64,000 bases of DNA from Marchantia polymorpha subsp. ruderalis (lineage: Eukaryota > Streptophyta > Marchantiopsida > Marchantiales > Marchantiaceae), in the NCBI GenBank assembly GCA_037833965.1, contig AP031351.1, positions 22,146,501 through 22,210,500 of the forward strand. Direction: 5' to 3'. Shown piece by piece: positions 24,552 through 37,587 of the stretch. Each line of letters starts with the position of its first letter. Within the stretch, counting starts at the first letter, position 1. The position numbers and the translations under genes were made by a program. The notes under the pieces are model-generated. The model was not told the DNA's origin. It searched no databases and was given only the letters and a program-made list of their open reading frames with translations.

Positions 24552-26581
24552 TTACGTGATTGTCATTCTCCTTATGGCATCAACGACGGCTTCCATTTTC
24601 ATTCCTCGACTACCTTTGACCAGAACGGTATCACCTGGTTCTAGGATAAAATCGACCTGCTTCGCAAGCTGCTCCGAGTCCTCAAAAGAGTAAAAGTTAT
24701 TGGTCGTCATCCCCAAAGACATTGCAGCTTTGGCGAAGCACTGACCAACGAGACCAACGTAATCCAACTGCAGCTCCGTGCAAAGTGCAAGGGCAGTTTG
24801 ATGCGCATCCTCTGAGACTCTACCAAGTTCTAACATATCGCCCAGAAAGGCTACCCTCCTGTTTTTGGAATCCATGTAGGAGAGGGATCTTAGACTTGAC
24901 TCCAAGCTCATAGGATTCGAGTTATAGGCATCATCTAAAATATGAACATTTCCGACTTGTTCAAGTCTGGACCGCCTCCCAACAGGCGAATATTCACTTA
25001 ACGTTTTGCAAACTTTCTCTACAGGAATGCGAAGGGCAACAGCAACAGCAGCCGCAGCACAGGCGTTCATAGCTAGATGTAACCCCGGGGATGAGATATC
25101 GAACACCGTTCTAGAGTGATAGTCCCGTCCGACAGCCGCGCCATCAAAAGGTTTCTGAGGATGTGTGTGTATGGGTTTCTCAGTAAGTAAATTTTCCAAA
25201 ATCTGGGATCCAGAGTTAAAGTTTTCCACGGTGATACTTCCATAGCTGGACTGCTCAAGAATTACATGGACACCGCGACCTCCTTCAGTTACTGCTGCTT
25301 CCACAAGCTTGACATGACATCCTGCTCGTCTTCCAAAAAATATCTGTATACAATAATGTGTCAGAAGAAGATCTTCGGTCAATGGCAAGCATGGCGGTGG
25401 GTACTTTTCCATGACCCGTGTTGCTCACTCTTAATTTCAGATTGTTATGACTGTGAACATAAATTTAGTCATTACACTACAAACCGCAGCTGTTGCCGCA
25501 TATTGGAAATTATTGCATATTGCTTGGCCAGACTTCGAGACGAAGATATGTCTTTCAGGCTTTTTATAAAGGAAATGTGAACACTAAGTAGTGACATAAG
25601 AAACAGTTGAGATATAATTACCACTTGCACTGCAGGTGGGAGAATCAAACCCATGATAAGAGGATCATCGGCATTCAAAATGCAAACGTCTCCCGGTCTT
25701 GCACAGCTAAAAAGCTCTCCCTTGGCCGCAGCCACATGCTCCAGCTTCTCAAAGTTCTCCATATGCGCAGGGCCAACATTCAACAGAACTCTAACAGATG
25801 GTTCAGCAATCCTTGCAAGAACCTCCATCTCTCCAGCAGCGCTCATCCCCATCTCCAAAATACAAGCAGAATTTCTGAAGGGAAGTTTAAGAAGTGTAAG
25901 AGGAACTCCTATATGGTTATTGAAGTTTCCTTCTGTCTGGTGGACATGACCCAAGGATTTCAAAGCAAGAGATGTCATGGCCCTCGCTGTGGTCTTGCCA
26001 GTGCTTCCTGTAATGCCTACAACGGGTCCTCTATACAATCTCCTCACGTACGTCGCTAAGAGATGAAGAGCGTCTAAGGAGCATTCGATCCTGATAAACC
26101 CGCGAGGCCAATCGGAGCTAACATTCTGTCCGATTACTCCAGCACAACCACGATCTAAAGCTTGTTGCAAAAAATCATGCCCATCAAATTTGGGCCCTAC
26201 AAGAGCAAGAAACCATTGCCCTCGGTTGATTTTCCGACTATCGGTGCAAATGCTTCCAGGAGAACCCCATTGCACAACATCTCCACCGACCGCTCGTGCA
26301 AGCCGGCTAGCGTCCCACACGACACCACCGTCATCACAACTCCAACCATAGTCTTGCGAGCCTCCGCCGGCCCCCTCCGAAAGGGGGTCGGACGAATTCA
26401 CGCGGCATGTGAACGATCGGTAGAACCTCGCTCGCCGATGGATCTGCAGACCTGCTCGAACCCTCGCACTGCACAAGAGCAGCGACCGGGGGCCCGAGCT
26501 CACATCGCTACACCGACGGCTCGAATGGGGACTCGTCGTCAGAGGTAAAAGCCCGCTCATCTCATCCGCTGCCACTCTCAT
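24552..26581 (-). CDS. MurF: UDP-MurNAc-tripeptide--D-Ala-D-Ala ligase, plastid type
   Basis: ATP-dependent ligase that adds D-Ala-D-Ala to UDP-MurNAc-tripeptide, the last cytoplasmic-type step of peptidoglycan precursor synthesis; in plants it acts in the plastid. Two exons: 26581-25622 and 25343-24552, with a 278-bp GT-AG intron in phase 0 (583 aa). The start ATG is at 26581. About 90 extra N-terminal residues, rich in Ser/Arg/Ala with few acids at first, look like a chloroplast transit peptide. Then follow the Mur N-domain (SICTDSRKINRGQWFLAL), the P-loop GITGSTGKTT at residues 189-198, the MurF signature GNFNNHIGVPLTLLKLP, ILEMGMSAAGE, and NVGPAHMENF. Exon 2 carries MNACAAAAVA, ILDDAYNSNPMSLESSL and VKGSRGMKME. 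No key motif is missing, so the enzyme should be active. Exon 1 is markedly GC-richer than neighbouring genes. Angiosperms have lost MurF; mosses retain it. Confidence 0.96.
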
Positions 26582-29500
26582 CCCCACATCACATCACCTC
26601 ACCACGCCGTCTGCACGCTAGGTGGACCGGAGGGCAGAGCTCCGTCCCGTCGGTCTTTTCGATCCTCGTTGGGCGATGTAGCCGAAAGCACACTCAACCA
26701 TCATGTAAGCGCGACGCGAAGGGCCGACGATAGCCCGACCCAGCGCTATCGCGTGTGCCCGCGCGCGCTCCCGTCGACGTCGCCCGTCACCCGTCGCCCA
26801 TCATCGGGCTCGGTGGACACGCCAGTCGAGTCTCCAGCACAGTACACCACAGTGAGCCCGCATCGCATCAACCTCGTCATGGGCAGCAGTACGGCGTCAG
26901 CGCCCCGCCTTGCGGCCCCAGGTCACTCTAAACTCGCCCACCGCTGGGCCCCCGCAGGCAGCCGATGATTACCGTTCCGAAGATACTCGTCGGCTCGTTC
27001 CCGGTCACAGTCGATCTCATCGTCATCTCATATCTTCTCCAGCGGCCCGGCGCCGTCAAGGACTGGGTCAAATCGCCGTCCACGCCGTCGGCGTGTGAGG
27101 TCGCGGCTCGAGCCTCCGTTCTTTTGCTCAGGCCGTCAGGTCGCTCACTCTGAGAGACTCTGATAAGGATTGTCTGAATGGACAGGGGCGCCCGTACAAC
27201 CGAAGGAACAGAACCGAACAGGGCATGAATGAACATTTGGATTATTCCCCCAATTGAGGAAGCCGCCAAACGTCACTCTTTCGGTCTTGACTCCAGTCCC
27301 TCCTTCTTTCGGTTGCTTTGCAAGTTGGCCGCCGGTCGCCGTCCCTGTCAGCCCAGGTCAGCCCCGCCCGGCAGAGATTCATAGCAGTTTACATTCTCCG
27401 GACCGTCCTCGACTGTCAGCTCCGATTTAACGGTACTGTACATACCGTGCAGTGCCCACCGTATCTCTCCGCGGAGAAGTCAGTCGTAAGTTGACTTTGC
27501 GTCGAGTTTGTTGAACGTTGCGCATCGCTCATACTCTCGTGCTTCTGTCCCATGACGGTGTATTCCAACCCTCTGAAAGGCACCGATGACCCCCGCTCCA
27601 ATACGTCCTTCCTGGTGACTGAAGTCAGTGACGGGCAACCTTTCCTTGCAGTGAGTTTCAGTGCCAGAGTGCGTTGAGGGTTGTTCGCGTGAAATCGGTC
27701 AAACCTTTTCTGTCTTCCTCTGGATATTCTCCAGAAAGGGCCGTCGATATATAACGCGAGGTTTCTATTACTGGACACCCGTCGCCTTATCTTATCGTAC
27801 ATATTTCGTAGCATGCCTCCAAAGCAATGTAGGAAAATGTACATATAGGACATTCCTGTACTGTATTCTACAGTATCAAGCCATGGAAAGATATGCGATG
27901 TACAACTCCGTCGCAAACGGTTGATGCGCTCGGTCCAGAGTCCAGGCTCGCTCCACACTCCAGGAGTCAAGACCTCGACTTTTCAAGTTGCAGGAAACCT
28001 TGACAAATTTTTAAAGTACTTCGGACAAACTTAACCTTCCCAGGCTGAAAGAGGTCTAAAGATAGGTCGATAAGTTCGAAAGTGCGACTGGATAAAAGCA
28101 GATGTTCAGTATACGAGGTAATGGGAGATTCGTTCCTTTTCTGGCTGTCTAGACGTGTCGTATTGGGCAAGTCGGAGGCTCGGAGGCTCGGAGAAAGGAA
28201 GGAACTCTACACTGTACAACTCTACACAGTCTCGTATGGGTTCGGTCCCGTCCAATGCACACTTTCGAGTGTTACTTTCCCGGTCACTTACAGAAGGAAA
28301 CTATCTTACTCCCTCGAACCCAGCATTGTCTGCTCGTCTGTTGTAAAGAGGATGTGTGAAGCATTGATTGCAAATATGCTTCAAAATACAACTTACATAG
28401 ATTGCTCTCACCAACACGAGACTGATACCTTCGATTTGGTGAGATCAACTCCATGCCTTCTAGTTAGATCTTTCTATTCAAGATAGCCATCAGATTTATA
28501 GTATATGGTGACTGGACTATGTGAAAACCTGATGCCACAATGCACTTTCTTCATATTGACATATAAATTCATGTACAAAACAAAATAGCATGTATGCTAA
28601 TCTAATATTTACCTTTATTTCATAGAAAAAATGTCTCGAACATCAAATATCAAATCCTTTCCCAAAAAAGTCATAATTTACATCTTAATTTCTTATCACA
28701 TAAATCATATACCATACATTCCAAGTGTGTCTGCACAACTGCGACTGTTGGATCCATAAATCCATCATCACTGTATAGAAACTAAAATGATACAGAAATA
28801 CCAAGATGGTATTCTTAATTCCTATACTATCAAAAACATTTAATCAAAATGTCAGTCATTTGTAGATACCAGTAATATGTATTTATTTTATTTTATTTTA
28901 TTTTTTTTATAATGCATATCAGATCTTTGATGTATATGGATATGAAGATTCTTCATATGTGGATTTCCAAAATATTGCAAGGTTGAGTTCAGTATATAAT
29001 CAAGATAATTGTTTGAAAAATAAATATATATGACAACAATATATTAAATGATTTAAATTTTTACAATATACATTAAAGATTGAATATTGAAAATGCTAAA
29101 TATGACTTCATACAAGTGGATCGTGCATCCACTTACCAATAATGAAAACATAGTATATAATCATTTGATGTTGCAGCAAAATTATTTAACGTTAATGAGT
29201 CATCAAATGCTAGTGCAAATATTTGAGATCTTTCATTCAATTTCAAACAGTTCATATTTAAACATTATAAAGAATTAGGTATTTGAGTTTATGATATAAT
29301 CTTATAATTGAGTCAAAAAAGTCAGAAGATATTAAATTAATATATCTTACCATATATTTTTATTAGGCAAAATCTTCATACATTTGCAGATTTTGATAAC
29401 ACATAAATAATTATGGTTAGATCCAATAAGTGAGATTGAATGTTTACTTCAATATTATGTATATCTGAAGTATTCATAATAGAATGATTTACAAAAAAAA

Positions 29501-31204
29501 GTTGACTTCATAATAGCCTCCTAAATATTTTCAATGATTGAAATTTTTGGAAATATTAGAAAAATTTCATATAATATAATTTTTATATTAAAAAAAATTA
29601 TGTAAAAAATATTAAATTCATCTTAGAGATTTTTTTGAATGTTTAATGATCAACAACGTTATCGTCATGAAAATACATCTCATAGCATATTCGATTTTGT
29701 ACATATCAAAATTAAATGATGTACAATTAACATAACATATGAATTTCACATCGATTGACATTGTTATCTTCAACTTTATGATATTAATGAATGTTTTTTT
29801 CATTATAAGATTTCAAGAAATATTAGTTGATTAAATTGCCTTATATCATTGTTTGAGAACAGCAAAAATTTAGATTTGCTTGCATAATTTGTTCAGATTT
29901 CTATTCATAATCATACTCTAATACTTTGAGATATTTGTGTTTTTCATAACTTGATAAAAAATATAATGTGATGTAGATATATTACAACATAAAATCCACG
30001 ATCTTAGATTCACAATCGAGATTATTTTTTTGTTAAAGTAAGTAATTTTAATATATAATAATATTTTTGATGGATATTTTAAGAATGTATGATTTTTTTG
30101 GGTATAATTTAAGTAATCTTGTAGCTTCAAGGTTTTCAAATATGTTTTCATAAAGGGAAGATTCTAGATTATCTTAAATTGGAGAGTAAGTAGTTCATAG
30201 GATGTAGATTTTATTATATAGTATCTTTTGACCTAACTGTAATGTAGACACAATTGCAACGTCTATTTGGTACTACCGGCTTGAACTGTATTCTTAGAAG
30301 ACAAAAAGAGAAAGATTCTTACGATCTCGTCTCACTCTCCACGGAAATACGAAGATAAAGCTCGGCACCGTACTATACACCGTAGTAGTACTCCCTGCAG
30401 TGACCGCACGCCAATCTCACTTGGCTCCGCTTTGGTGGGCTGGACAGAATCCTCCCAGGCACTCAGGATTCCAGATTTGGGTGGCGCGGGTGGAAATAGC
30501 ACCTGGGGGGCAGGGGTGGAGGGAAAAGCGAGAAATTACCACGGTAATACTGTTTAGAGAAGCGGTGGGGAAGAGTCAGCACAAGAAAGGAGGAAAGGAG
30601 GAGGACCTTCGAGGACGACGAGATGAGGACGAGGAAGACGAGGCAAAGGACGGGAGGAGAGGGGAGGGGAAAGTGAGGTTAGTGGGAAAGGGTGGCCAGA
30701 GAGGGAGAGAGAGAGAGAGAGAGAGAGAGGGGGAGCGTCCTGGGGGGAGTGCGAGTGGGAAAGTTGGAGTGACAAGTATGCTTCGTGGTTTTGTCCGAGT
30801 CGTCTGAGTGGGTCGGTTGGGTTGACAATGAAGGGAGGGAAATAGGGAGGGCTGGGGGGGGAGGGGGCGATCTCGGACTTTTTTTTCTCGGTGTCTGTCT
30901 GTTTGTTTAGATCGCGGTTTGGTTCGACTGTGTTTGTTGTGGCGAATCTTTGAAAAGATCCGCGACGAGGATTAGGAGCTTATGAATTGGATCGAGGAGA
31001 AGTGGACCAGTTCCTTTTGATCGGCGAATCCACAAGAACGAGAAGTGTGCACTACAGAGGAGGGAGCGGGGAGGGGGAGGGGGAGGGCTCTGGCTGTCTG
31101 CGGGCGGAGAAGTGGAAAGGAGGAGGATGGTGGTAGAGCGACGAAGACTATGAGAATTGAGGAGAATGCTAACGACTACATCCTATAATGCACAGCGACT
31201 CACC
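26582..31204. other. Divergent intergenic region between MurF and the RING gene
   Basis: Three compositional blocks. 26.58-27.4 kb continues the GC-rich stretch of MurF exon 1 with many CpG; it is probably the MurF promoter and 5' UTR. 27.4-28.5 kb is mixed, with anonymous open frames (longest 27416-27970 minus). About 28.5-30.25 kb is extremely AT-rich with stops in every frame. 30.4-31.2 kb is purine-rich with a GA microsatellite, and is probably the 5' UTR or promoter of the RING gene. No gene recognised. Confidence 0.6.
30714..30729. repeat. GA microsatellite upstream of the RING gene
   Basis: Pure (GA)8 run inside a longer purine-rich segment (about 30580-30740), roughly 480 bp before the start codon of the RING gene and on its sense strand. 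Likely 5' UTR or core promoter. Confidence 0.85.
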
Positions 31205-34200
31205 ATGACGCGCGGCCGGACCGTCGGATTGTTGCAGGCCTTGGGCGGCCATTGCTCCTTACTATGTTTCTCTGGGTTGCTGATTGCGAAGCTTGAAGAT
31301 TATTTGAAGGTCTCTTGGTGGTGCGTTACCTTCTTATCAGCTCCATCTGTCGGCTAGGCTGGCGCTTGAGATTAACTGTTGATTTCGCTTGTTCCAATTA
31401 GTCTGCAAAGCTTTCATGATTGAGCTTTTCAAAGAGATGTTCGTTAACATACGGAAGAGCTGAGAGGGCATCACCGCGAGCGGCAGGCCTCTCTTGATTT
31501 CTCTACCTGCTCTTGATTGGTCCTGACCGCTGCCGTCGTTGCGTCGGAAACGTAATTTTCGATTTACGAATACTATTATAACATGAACTGCGTCTGTTCT
31601 TGGTATGACTGACGAAGTGACGTTTTCCCATACTGAAACACTAACGAGAAGTACCGACACTCTGCCATCATGTCTTGACGGCAATTACTTGCTATTTCCG
31701 TCTCTGCCAGATGTGTTTGAAGTTGCATCGTACCTACGCCTCAACTACTAATCTTGCAATTGAATTCGTTTGGATGAGGAATAGATTCTCTGCATCCTTG
31801 TCTTCAGTTGGTTATTGATCAGGAGACTCGAGGCGCTTCGGGTCATCTTATTCCGCACTTCGTTTATTGCCTTTTTCCTGATGAAATTAATTCCGAGGGA
31901 AGTCTTTGTGCTTCAAAGGCTTGTCCAGGCTTGTTTTGGAAGGGACGAGATTAGTTATTGTTGGCATTTGATGTGCTTGTCAGGATCACTTTTGTCTACA
32001 CTTGTGCACCAATACAGGGTCCCAAGCTTTGCGTGGTGTCGGATGTGCCTTTCCGGTTACAAGGTGTTTATGTCAAGATACCCTGACTTATACAAAGCCC
32101 AACCAGAAAGAGTTGGGTCTGTCGAAGTCCTACAAGCCGTTCGATTGACAGGCTAGGAGAGGTTTGAAATGGAAGGAGGCACACAGTATTGGTTTTGCCC
32201 CACCTGTCTGAGTTAGTTTTTACATACTCGGTACTGATACTGCGTTTCCCGAATACGGAGAACCCCGATAACTAAAGTGTTCATGCGCCGCGTCGATTTG
32301 CAGAAAAGTCCGCTTAGATTGACTAGCAGTCGAATTAAGACGAGTCAAAGAAGTTTAGGGCTATAAGCTAATTCTTGGAACGGACTTTATTAGGTTTCTT
32401 GGTTTCGACTATGATGATATCTACCCTCGCGAGAGCACGCACAAGTTTGTTATTGACTGTGGATGCGCAGTATTCAGAGCATCTAAGTTCTAGACTACGT
32501 GGAGATGCTATTGAATTGGAAAGCAGTACTGAGGAGAGTATACCTCGGCAGGTTCTGATGTTGCAGCATGCTATTCGCTGTTTGCGCTTACCAGTTTCGA
32601 TACAATTTAGCTGATGTCGTTATGGTACAGGTATGTCTTCGTGCCCCTGTGGATATTTCATGCAGTCGTTGCAAGAGGGCGCTTTTCCCTCCCGGCACCA
32701 GCACCTCCCCACGATCGTCAGGTGACGTGGTTACTAATATTCGAAGCTCTATGAGATCAATGTGGAGAAATTAGTACGCCATTGCTGGCCGTCTGTAGAA
32801 ACTAGCAGCAGACGTGTGCCTCACTCTACTAGAATTAGGCATGCAATGTATGGTGAATGTATGTGCTTTTTTTTTGTATCAACCTTGTGAGTTTACAGTA
32901 TGTGCTATGTGGTCTGAGTAGGACTGTCATATGCGGGATATCTGGACATCCTGAAGTGAGGTCTCTATGCATATGGGGATACTGAATCAAAACTGTTGTA
33001 TCTCTGATGTGTAGTGGGCCCCATGTCACACAGTGGTTGCGGTTCCACTGTTGGTTTCTTTTGAGCTCCTTCTTTGCTGCTACCTTGCGACGCTTGAAGG
33101 TTAGTAGACATCACCGAAGTATTTTCCGTAGTACTGAAGAGTTCTTCCACTAGATTGGTCATGGGGAGCATTGCAAGCTGGGGACAAGCGTATAATCAGT
33201 TTGACTGGTCCATAGTAGGTGACGTTTCCTGCAGTGATATCAATACAAGTCTGGGAGTCTACTGGGAATGTTACCCTGATACTTACTGAGCTGATGTAGG
33301 TAGTAGATTCAGTTGAATGGTATGTCTAGATATGCAGTTGTTTGACTGTCCCCCACAGAGTTATTGGGCCAGGGTTTTTCACATATTAGGACTTTGATTG
33401 AAGATGGGTCTACCGAATTTAAAACACGGTATCCGAATGAAGTTAAGTCATACCAAATTGACGTGTGCAGCTAGTCACACAGAAGTCGTAAGCTTGAAGG
33501 TCGTCTTTCTTCCGCTGCTGGTTTTTCAGGCTATAATCCTTATTGATAATTTCAGGTCGGCCCACAATTTCCTCTATATTGTCTATTTCACAATTAGGAC
33601 TCTTTTGCGTTCTTCAGTTGAAGTCTTGCAGAGTTGTATATCTAATTGCAGTGGATTCGAGTAGCCGTCAACCCTTAAAAATTCTAAACATTGTGAATTG
33701 CAGGATGTGCAGGGCCCTTATGCCTGGTGATGAAGAGAGCATGACAGATGAGGCTATATGGGAAACACTCCCGGTAACTACCATTCTTGCTCTGTAACTT
33801 AGTTGTTCTTTAGATTGAAGGTATTTTATCAAATGTAATGACTTTATACCAGTGTGATAAAGAACTTGCGAGCACAGTGGAGCGTTGGGCATCGCACAGC
33901 CGACTGGGATGAATTTTAGTAGATTAGGGTAGCTCACGTCATAGCATTTCACGTAGATTCAAAATCAAATTTTATGTCGTAATACGTAAGGCTTCCGTTA
34001 GCTTGTCGTGCTAGAGCGTGCAGTGTAGCAGTGTTGTAAGTGAAACCTCAATTTAGTCGAAAACTAAGTTGTTTTGTTCTGACTTCGGAATTTCGTGTGC
34101 AGCACTTTTGGGTAGCTGTTTCTATGGTGTTTTTCTTGGCAGCCACAATGTTTACTCTCCTGAAGCTTAGCGGTAATGAGTCTCACTTCTACCCTGTAGC

Positions 34201-36680
34201 TTCTGTCCTCCGCATGGTTTTGTCGCCTCCAAAACAGCCTATTTGAGTATTCATAATGGGGCTGAAGGTCGTCTGATTTCTAGGACTTCTGTCTGTGCAG
34301 GAGACGTCGGTGCCCTTGGATGGTGGGATTTGTTCATCAACTTTGGGTATGTTGATCGATTAACCACTTAGTAATGTCCAAAATTGGACCTGGTTGTAAT
34401 CAATACTAAGATCCTGATTTTTCATGTGGTATTGACATCCGTGTATTGCCTGTGCTATAACATGTATGTTTCAAGCCTTTGTACTGGTTGTAACTTCTTT
34501 CTCGAAACCTGACAGTATTGCAGAGTGCTTCTCGTTCCTCGTCTGCACTAAATGGTCAAACCCAACTATACAAAGAGATGCTGTCTTTCATGCCGGATCT
34601 GGTGGACATTCATCCGTATCTCCGCTTATTTCTATGTCGTCAGTTATACATGACGCTGCCCATGGCAGTTCCTCTGCAAATGATGAGGATGACGGGAGCG
34701 ATGGTATGTGCGGAAGGCAGGAAATTGGCGGTCATCTCCTCAAAATTCCGGTCTTGGTATTCCAGGTTCTGCTCTGTATGCGGCTTGAGGTATGATGGGA
34801 AAGTTTTTGGTTCTGTTCATAAGGGTTTGTTGAACAAAAATGCATTTGGATTTTATGTAGGTTGTGGCTCCGGATATGAATTTCCTGTATTCGAATCGCG
34901 ATTTAGAAATGGGAGTACTGACTGTAAGTGGCATACTCTATTGTAGGGCACGCCAGCCAAGGCTAAACATCTACCAGTGACTGTTATCTTTGCACCTTTG
35001 CTCGTCGTGCAAGTACTGGCTTGTATATTCGCCACGATCCGATTGTTTGAGCAATTTTGGTTGATGCTGAGATTGGGTGACAACCATACCAACCCAATGG
35101 CAGTATTTTCGAGGCTTAACGATTGTTGTGGCTTCCTTCACCATGGCTCTAGGTACGCAATTTGGGCGTAGGTTCATTTTTCCTCCTTTTCTTCTGCTTC
35201 CCACATAGTTAGCTTTTGGAGTACTAGAGTGGTCTATTTTGGAAGGACTATGTATGAACGATAAGTTCACCCTCGTCACAGTTGGAATGAGGTCTGTGAT
35301 GGATTCTTGTTCCTTCCTCGAGTGACGATGGTCTAGATACTACTTTCACAATGATTATAGAAATTTAAGCGATCAATATAGTGAATCTAGAGAGATACGA
35401 TTGCTGAACACGATTTCGGTTTTGGACCCGAACCTGCCGATTTCTGCTAGATGCGGATTATGGAACTCATGATGTCATTTTTGTTTCTCTATAGACTTCT
35501 GGGTTGGTGGTCTATTGATGAAACCAGTCGGGAAGAGCACGCACGACTTTACAGTTCTGACTCCTCAAGGTACTATTGGTGGTTTTGTCATTCTTCTCTG
35601 TTCAGTTGAAGCAGCTTAGAGAACTCAGTGCAAAAAGCTTGCATTTGCTTGAATTTTGAGCATCTAAAGTCAATCTATTCCTATTTTGTTTTGCAGTTAC
35701 CACACCTTTTCCGGGCCTGCACCAGAGGTAGTGAAGAAAATGGCACGAAAGGACTTGGCGGAAGAGGTATGTGTCGATATTTTCACTACGGTATCGTGAG
35801 ATTCTCATCATGCTTCTCGAGGAGAACCACTTTTTGCCTTTTTGATAACCGGAGGATTCTGCTTCTTTTGGGGAAAATGGGTGACGCAGAAAATACTTTA
35901 CGATGGATTGGCAATCATTGTATCATGGTTGTGAATGACAACTATCTGTCTGTAGGTGTGGAGATTGCAAGCAGTATTAGGTGAACAAGCAGAAATTACC
36001 AAGCATCAACAGCAGGAATTTGACAGGCTCCAAACTGTAAGTTTCTACTACTTTTGCATTTTTGTTGTGAATCTGTTAGAGTATATAGGCTTACATAGAC
36101 AAGCTACTGAAAAGAATTGGATAAGGATGTGAACGTTGAGAAGGTAGTACTGGGACTGTTGTCTGGAGCTATGTACTGAGTACATTCTTACCAAGAACTT
36201 ACTTGCAATTGTTTTACTGACATTTATGTGTGATTCACTTGACGAGTTACTTAAGCACACGTAGTAATTATGTGTATTGCTATGCAGGAAAAGGTTTTGT
36301 GCCGGGTTTGTTTTGAAAGGGACATCGCAGTTGTTTTACTTCCTTGTCGACATCGCATTCTCTGCAGGTAACACACACTGACGCAACTGTGCCATGAGAA
36401 GGATTTTCCTGATTTCTCTCTTACTTCTTTCAAAGTCTGGTGGAATGCCAAGATTATATAAGTAGCTGCCACAAGCTGGGAAACGAAGTGAGAAAAACTT
36501 GATCGTGTCCGAGGTTGTACTATAGCGGGGTCCCTTTTTGTTTTATTGCGGTGAACAGTATATGTACTGACTCAGTGCGTTTTTCTCTATGTTGGATGCA
36601 GTTTCTGTTCGGAAAAATGTAAGCAATGCCCTGTTTGTCGGGCGTCAATTGAGCAGAGAATGCCGGTTTACGATGTGTAA
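31205..36680 (+). CDS. TMEM185 / fragile-X-F-associated membrane protein with C-terminal RING (putative E3 ligase)
   Basis: Plant-type multi-pass membrane protein with a RING-HC domain; probably a membrane-anchored ubiquitin ligase, substrate unknown. Fourteen exons join in frame: 31205-31320, 32631-32721, 33015-33099, 33471-33555, 33704-33773, 34103-34172, 34301-34346, 34516-34789, 34947-35152, 35495-35569, 35697-35766, 35956-36036, 36288-36367, 36602-36680 (1428 nt, 475 aa). Hydrophobic segments include about residues 10-28, 40-55 (VFVPLWIFHAVVARG), 75-95, 104-124, 150-172 and others up to about 315. Family landmarks: ARGRFSLPAP, MCRALMPGDEES, LGWWDLFINFG, CFGFLHHGSR-like, GWWSIDETSREE, EVVKKMARKDLAEEVWRLQ. 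RING ligands are C428, C431, C443, H445, C449, C452, C459, C462; the end RMPVYDV is typical. Intron 1 (1.3 kb) is the longest. The start of exon 4 could instead be 14 nt downstream of a second acceptor-like AG. Confidence 0.94.
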
Positions 36681-37587
36681 ATATTTCTAAAGCTAAGGGT
36701 ACTTTGAGCTGAAGGACTACATCTCTTGCAACGTAAATCCGTGCCCTATCCGCAGGAACGCTAATGTGTCAAGAAATTGCTGTATGATGTTAGAGTAGAT
36801 GTAAATACGCCTAAGACACATCATAGACTGGTTCCATTATTTGTAGCATCACCGCCACATTGGCCAATATTCTCGTAAATAGTTCCCTTCACTTGAAGTG
36901 CTCACATTTCTAAAAGCTTAGTGAAGGTTCAGAATGCAGCAGTAGCCTCGACAATGTGAAAGTCTGGTTGTATCTCTAAAGTGGCATAAGTTTTAAGCTC
37001 CTGTAATGAAAGCGTTATTCATTCTGGCCCCAGGAGGCGTTAGGTTTGCAATCTGAGCAGACTTCAACGGAAGGTTTTTGGACGTTTTTGGGTTTTGACC
37101 TTCACACTCTCCGCCAAACCTGGTGAATCAGGAGCTTACTCTCTGTACTTGGCTTTGATATTTTTAACCAGTTGGATAGCATTTAAAGAGATGGTGATGG
37201 TTCAAATACGTAGACTTAGAAATTACGAAGAACCAGTAGGCGTGCACCAGGTGCACTCAAAGACTTACGTCTCGAAAATAGAAGGCAATCTTTGGAAATC
37301 GTTTACCAAGTTTGGCGCCAACCTTTCAAACGTAAGACGGCTATTGCGAACGTAACACGTTCACCTAATAGAACACAACACGGTGATACGGCAGTCCGCA
37401 CAAACACAGTAAAACAGTCCGTAGTAACCACACGACGGGCAGCGGAAGTGAATCCTCGCTTGTTATTGGCACCGGATTTTCCCCAATGGCAATTTGATAC
37501 ATCCTAGGTGGCAAAGAAATCGACTTATCTAAACTACCAGACACTTCCGCCTGGAAATCTGGTTTTCCGGAATATATCGACCACGTG

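Noticed and set aside
26162..26548. 128-codon plus-strand frame
   Set aside because: Antisense to MurF exon 1, whose motifs are unambiguous.
27416..27970. 184-codon minus-strand frame
   Set aside because: No recognisable domain, no ATG in good context and no splice partners; treated as chance.
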